A DNA stretch of 64,000 nt from Cupriavidus sp. Its GTDB lineage: Bacteria > Pseudomonadota > Gammaproteobacteria > Burkholderiales > Burkholderiaceae. The notes beneath the pieces are model-generated. The model ran no database searches, was not told the origin of the DNA, and saw only the letters and a program-made list of their open reading frames with translations. Shown one piece after another: positions 60,805 through 64,000 of this stretch. The translations under genes and the position numbers were made by a program. The DNA lies in NCBI GenBank assembly GCA_031180665.1, contig JAPSLP010000005.1, forward strand, positions 62,001 through 126,000. Direction: 5' to 3'. Numbering within the stretch: the first letter of the stretch is position 1; each line of letters opens with the position of its first letter.

Positions 60805-61821
60805 TCAGCCGGCCTTCATCGTCGCGCCATCGTCGCAGCGCGCGATCTCCACCGTCACATGCGCCAGTTCCTCGTGCACGCCGAGGGCGGTACGCACGCG
60901 CGCCGGCGTCAGCGTGGGGTCGTGCGTGATCAGCGCGACGATGCAGGCGAACTTGTCCTTGCCGACCCGCCAGACATGCAGGTCGGTCACGCGGGTGCCG
61001 TCGCGGCCCTGGTCGAACCCGGCCAGCACGTCGCGCACTTCGTCGACCACCGGGTGATCCATCTCGCGATCGAGCAGTACCGCGGAGGTCTGGCGGATCA
61101 GGCCCAGCGCCCAGTGTCCGACGAGCACCGCGCCGACGATGCCCATCACCGGATCGAGCCAGTTCCAGCCGAGCCACCAGCCGCCGGCCAGCGCCAGCAG
61201 CGCCAGCACCGAGGTGGCGGCGTCGGCGAGCACGTGCAGGTAGGCCGAGCGCAGGTTCAGGTCGTGGCCATGCGCGTGCCCATGGTGGTGGTCGTGATGG
61301 TCGTGATGGTCGTGATGGCCGCGATGATGGTGCCGATGATCGTGGTCGTGCCCGTGGTGATGGTGGTGCGCGCCGCCCAGCAGCCAGGCGCTCGCCAGAT
61401 TGACCAGCAGCCCGAGGCAGGTGACCGCCATCGCTTCCGGATAGCGGATCGCCGCCGGCGCGAACAGCCGCTCGATCGAGGCGAAGCCCATCAGCGCGGC
61501 CACGCCCATCAGGAAGACCGCGCTGGCGAAACCGGCCAGCACCTCGATCTTCCAGGTGCCGAAGGCGAAGCGGCGGTCGTCGGCGAAGCGGCGCGCGGCC
61601 GCATACGCGAACACCGACAGGCCGATCGCCAGCGCGTGCGAGCTCATGTGCCAGCCGTCGGCCAGCAGCGCCATCGAGCCGAACCACCAGCCGGCGCCGA
61701 TCTCCGCCACCATCGCCGCGGCCGTCAGCAGCAGCACCAGGCGCGTACCGCGCTCGCCGGCGGCGTTGCCGCGGTCGAAGACATGCGAGTGGGTCCAGGG
61801 GGACAGATCGTGGGTATGCAT
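60805..61821 (-). CDS. dmeF: DmeF-like cation diffusion facilitator (Co/Ni efflux)
   Basis: A 338-aa inner-membrane CDF exporter with six helices. It opens with the DmeF-type MHTHDLSPWTHSHVF. Metal-site motifs are HMSSHALAIGLS in TM2 (after LLADGW) and HVLADAATSVLA in TM5. Between TM4 and TM5 is a His/Asp-rich loop (HHHHHGHDHDHRHHHRGHHD and more), which binds metal. The C-terminal cytosolic domain has VTDLHVWRVGKDKFACIVAL. DmeF exports mainly cobalt, also nickel. A GAGG ribosome site precedes the ATG. No regulator gene is attached. Confidence 0.92.
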   Translation of the reverse strand: MHTHDLSPWTHSHVFDRGNAAGERGTRLVLLLTAAAMVAEIGAGWWFGSMALLADGWHMSSHALAIGLSVFAYAAARRFADDRRFAFGTWKIEVLAGFASAVFLMGVAALMGFASIERLFAPAAIRYPEAMAVTCLGLLVNLASAWLLGGAHHHHHGHDHDHRHHHRGHHDHHDHHDHHHGHAHGHDLNLRSAYLHVLADAATSVLALLALAGGWWLGWNWLDPVMGIVGAVLVGHWALGLIRQTSAVLLDREMDHPVVDEVRDVLAGFDQGRDGTRVTDLHVWRVGKDKFACIVALITHDPTLTPARVRTALGVHEELAHVTVEIARCDDGATMKAG

Positions 61822-61974
61822 GGGTGGCCTCTTTTCGATGGCCGCAAGGGTAGCAGCATGCGCGTGCCGGCAGGCGCAAACCCCTGTTGCCGGTGCGCCG
61901 ACTCACACGATTGGACCTCAAGCCTGCGCGTGGCCGGTCGTTTACCCCCAGACCCGAAATGGATTTATCGCCGC

Positions 61975-62004
61975 ATAACATACATTCATGAATGCATGTA
62001 TCAT
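61975..62004 (+). promoter_or_regulatory. promoter with embedded AcrR/TetR-type operator
   Basis: ATACATTCATG and AATGCATGTAT (61980-62001) form a near-perfect 22-bp palindrome. Extended two to three bases left it matches the 24-bp AcrR operator (TACATACATTT-n-TGAATGTATGTA type) at all but a few positions. ATAACA (61975-61980) and TATCAT (61999-62004), 18 bp apart, could be the -35 and -10 of a plus-strand promoter, so the palindrome would fill the spacer as in classic repression. No tetR gene or efflux pump is in the window. Confidence 0.6.
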
Positions 62005-62052
62005 CCGGGTCACGAATTGGCGTTATTTCGCTCTTTGCTTGCTAAAAGTACG

Positions 62053-62142
62053 ATGACTTATCGATTCATTGCCGGTTGCATGGTCGCGTGGCTAGGCTTG
62101 TGCGCCACCGCGGGTTGGCTGATCGAACGGCTCTGGGCCTAG
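62053..62142 (+). CDS. possible 29-aa single-helix membrane peptide
   Basis: The short frame MTYRFIAGCMVAWLGLCATA-GWLIERLWA is one hydrophobic helix with a basic start and a charged end. It begins about 50 bp after the operator-promoter at 61975-62004 and ends 102 bp before the PagL-like gene. No convincing ribosome site is seen (AAAAGT upstream), so translation is uncertain. If real it would be the first gene of the operator-controlled transcript. It is not recognised by family. Confidence 0.35.
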   Translation: MTYRFIAGCMVAWLGLCATAGWLIERLWA

Positions 62143-62244
62143 CCTTCAGCCGTTCGCACAGCCCCGATGCGGGTGGCGCTTCATGGCTGGCACGGACCCT
62201 GCAAGTGCCTCCACCGGCATCTTTCCACTCCTCTCCCCTCGATC

Positions 62245-62817
62245 ATGAACCAACAACAACCACCGACGGCGCGTTTGCTGCGCCGATCGGCCGCTCTGTG
62301 CTGCGCCGCCGCAGCGTTGCTCGTCGCGGCCCCCGCGCAAGCCGACCCCGCTGTCCATGTGGCCTACGGCCGTGACCCGGGCCATGGCCTGAACAAGTAC
62401 GAAATCGGCCTGAACTGGGATTCTGGCTTCGCCTACGGCAATCCGCAGGGTTGGCTGGCCAAGCTGCAATGGGAAGTCGAACTGGCGCGCTGGAACGCGC
62501 GCAGCGGCAACAATCGCCGCGACGTGACCGAACTGGGCTTCTCGCCGATCCTGCGCATCGAGAAGCATGGCTGGAGCGTGGTGCCGTTCGCCGAGCTGTC
62601 GGTGGGCCTGCGCCTGATGAGCGCCACCTCGACTTCGGACTCGCACGACTACAGCACCGCGTTCCAGTTCTCGGACATGGTCGGCGTGGGCGTGGCCTTC
62701 GGTCCGCAGAAGCGTGCCGAGGCGGGTTTCCGCTTCCAGCACATCTCCAACGCCAGCATCAAGCGGCCGAACCCGGGTACCAACTTCTACACCGGCTACG
62801 TGCGTTACCGCTTCTGA
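62245..62817 (+). CDS. pagL: PagL-like lipid A 3-O-deacylase
   Basis: A 190-aa outer-membrane beta-barrel enzyme. The signal peptide is cleaved after AQA (about residue 33). The C-terminal catalytic segment FRFQHISNASIKRPNPG is diagnostic: His166 and Ser168 of the PagL catalytic set, with the family N/P-rich follow-up and terminal aromatic residue (VRYRF-stop). It removes the ester-linked 3-O acyl chain of lipid A and changes immune recognition and membrane properties. The ATG at 62245 gives a normal signal peptide. It may be transcribed from the operator-promoter at 61975-62004. Confidence 0.9.
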   Translation: MNQQQPPTARLLRRSAALCCAAAALLVAAPAQADPAVHVAYGRDPGHGLNKYEIGLNWDSGFAYGNPQGWLAKLQWEVELARWNARSGNNRRDVTELGFSPILRIEKHGWSVVPFAELSVGLRLMSATSTSDSHDYSTAFQFSDMVGVGVAFGPQKRAEAGFRFQHISNASIKRPNPGTNFYTGYVRYRF

Positions 62818-62884
62818 GTGCCGCCTCTGGCTCTGCTGCTGTGCGCGCCTCCGAGCCCGCCTCCCGGCGCCAACGCGTGCGCGG

Positions 62885-64000
62885 CTAGCTGCCGCCGCGC
62901 ACGCCGTCGAAGAAGTCCCACAGCGCCGGTGCATCGCTGGTCGCGATATTGAAGCGGATCCACGGCGAATCGGTCTCGTCCGGGGCGAAATAGCTGCCGG
63001 GCGCCAGCCACACGCCGTGCGACAGCGCGCGCGTCGCCAGCTGGCCGCCGGAGAGCCCGTGCGCGGCGGCGGCCGCGCCGTCGGGCGCCCCCCGCAGGCG
63101 CGCCCAGGCGAACATGCCGCCTTCCGGGCGCAGCAGCACTTCGAGGCCGTGTGCCTCCATCTTTTCGGTGACGCGGTCCTGCTGCGCGCGCAGCCGCGCG
63201 GCCAGCGCGTCGACATGGCGCGCGTAGTGGCCGCCGGTCAGCACCGCATAGACCAGTCGCTCGGTCACCTCCGACGAGGTCAGCCCCACCGCCATCTTGG
63301 TGCGGGCGAAGGCCTTGGCCAGCTCTGGGCTGGCCGCCAGATAGCCGACCCGCAGCGACGGCGTGATGGTCTTGGAAAATCCGTTGACGTAGACCACGTG
63401 CGACAGGCCGTCCATCGCCGCCAGCATCGGCGCGCCGGCGGGCGCCAGCTCCCGGTAGATATCGTCCTCCACCACCAGCAGCCGGTGCTGCTCGGCCAGC
63501 TGCAGCACGCGATGCGCGTTCATGCTGGTCAGCGTGCCGCCGGTCGGGTTCTGCAGCACCGTATTGACGAATAGCGCGCGCGGCCCGTGCCGGCGGATGG
63601 CCGCGTCGAGCGCGTCCGTATCCAGCCCGGCCGCGCCGCGCGGCACGCCGACCACCTTCAGCCCGGCGAGCCGCAGGATCTGCAGCAGATTGCAGTAGCA
63701 GGGGTCCTCGACCAGCACCGTATCGCCGGCGCGCAGCAGCGTGCGCACGACCAGGTCCAGCGCCTGGGTCGCGCCTTGCGTCAGCACCACCTGCTGCGCC
63801 TGGGTCGGCATGCCGTACTGCGCAAGCCGCGTGGCGATGTGCTCGCGCAGCGCGGCAAAGCCGTAGGGATGGCCGTAGCCCGACACCTGTCCGGCCGGCA
63901 CACGGGCGGCGGCACGGATGGCCTGGTGCAGGCCTTCCTCGTTGAGCCAGTCGCCCGGCAGCCAGCCGGCGCCGGCCTTGATCGGCACCGAGTGGTCGGC
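62885..64000 (-). CDS. MocR-type PLP-dependent aminotransferase-like regulator, N-terminus off window
   Basis: 372 codons of a fold-type I aminotransferase domain. It has SGYGHPYGFAALREHIATRL, the Asn/Pro motif LQNPTGGTLTSMNAHRVLQL, Asp in VVEDDIYREL and the PLP lysine in GFSKTITPSLRVGYL. The upstream block PIKAGAGWLPGDWLNEEGLH is typical of MocR/PdxR-type regulators, where it follows a GntR helix-turn-helix; that part would lie beyond position 64000. A plain aminotransferase is the alternative. The frame is open through the window end. Confidence 0.85.
   Translation of the reverse strand, partial: ADHSVPIKAGAGWLPGDWLNEEGLHQAIRAAARVPAGQVSGYGHPYGFAALREHIATRLAQYGMPTQAQQVVLTQGATQALDLVVRTLLRAGDTVLVEDPCYCNLLQILRLAGLKVVGVPRGAAGLDTDALDAAIRRHGPRALFVNTVLQNPTGGTLTSMNAHRVLQLAEQHRLLVVEDDIYRELAPAGAPMLAAMDGLSHVVYVNGFSKTITPSLRVGYLAASPELAKAFARTKMAVGLTSSEVTERLVYAVLTGGHYARHVDALAARLRAQQDRVTEKMEAHGLEVLLRPEGGMFAWARLRGAPDGAAAAAHGLSGGQLATRALSHGVWLAPGSYFAPDETDSPWIRFNIATSDAPALWDFFDGVRGGS

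Noticed and set aside
55454..61981. A 2175-codon uninterrupted minus-strand frame spanning sbcC, sbcD and dmeF.
   Set aside because: Only the part from 59251 down is SbcC. The rest is a stop-free shadow caused by high GC; SbcD and DmeF are in other frames with full family motifs.

Overview
This 64-kb, very GC-rich window looks like a chromosomal segment of a Burkholderiales bacterium, most likely from the Cupriavidus/Ralstonia branch of Burkholderiaceae. The reasons are the conserved order of a lytic transglycosylase, a complex-I-type epimerase, a GST, cca, folB, ttcA, glmU and glmS; three Bug/TctC-type binding proteins; a divergent copSR/copAB locus; and a DmeF-type exporter. The genus call is inference from gene content and order only.

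Positions 1-17,070 are mostly housekeeping: folate metabolism (5-FTHF cyclo-ligase, a FolM-like SDR, FolB), peptidoglycan turnover (Slt), tRNA maturation and modification (Cca, TtcA) and amino-sugar supply (GlmU, GlmS, closed by a clear terminator). This block is interrupted at 6.2-8.4 kb by a 742-aa protein with an F-box-like N-terminus and a long array of 'LP..R' helical repeats. A paralogue of it lies at 51.4-53.5 kb. The pair is the most unusual protein family in the window.

Positions 17-23 kb hold a copper island: copS/copR face copA/copB across an inverted repeat, and CopB carries a long His/Gln repeat. A 43-aa Gln-rich protein with its own terminator follows. Positions 23-26 kb carry an AraC regulator with a dienelactone hydrolase and a GDSL esterase. 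Positions 26-32 kb carry a predicted sulfolactate desulfonation operon (suyA-suyB-slcC-comC), a Bug-type binding protein and a GntR/HutC regulator, separated and followed by short tandem-repeat arrays.

Positions 32-40 kb are a metal-chelate uptake unit: a Fur/Zur-family regulator with a dyad operator, a TonB-dependent receptor, and an ABC importer whose two ATPases are fused. Positions 40-48 kb are a CoA-dependent catabolic region (two Bug proteins, a paired acyl-CoA dehydrogenase, a LysR regulator, an enoyl-CoA hydratase and a class III CoA-transferase).

Positions 48-55 kb hold a large alpha/beta-hydrolase lipoprotein, a decayed stretch with the tail of a tannase-family gene and a 64-bp remnant of an MHS transporter, the second F-box-like gene, and an intact MHS transporter. 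Positions 55-64 kb hold sbcCD, tRNA-Cys, a DmeF-like metal exporter, an AcrR-type operator-promoter ahead of a 29-codon reading frame and a PagL-like lipid A deacylase, and a MocR-type regulator cut by the window edge.

A dispersed palindromic repeat (core CCCTCTCCCGC...GCGGGAGAGGG) occurs in three intergenic gaps, with a fragment in the decayed region.
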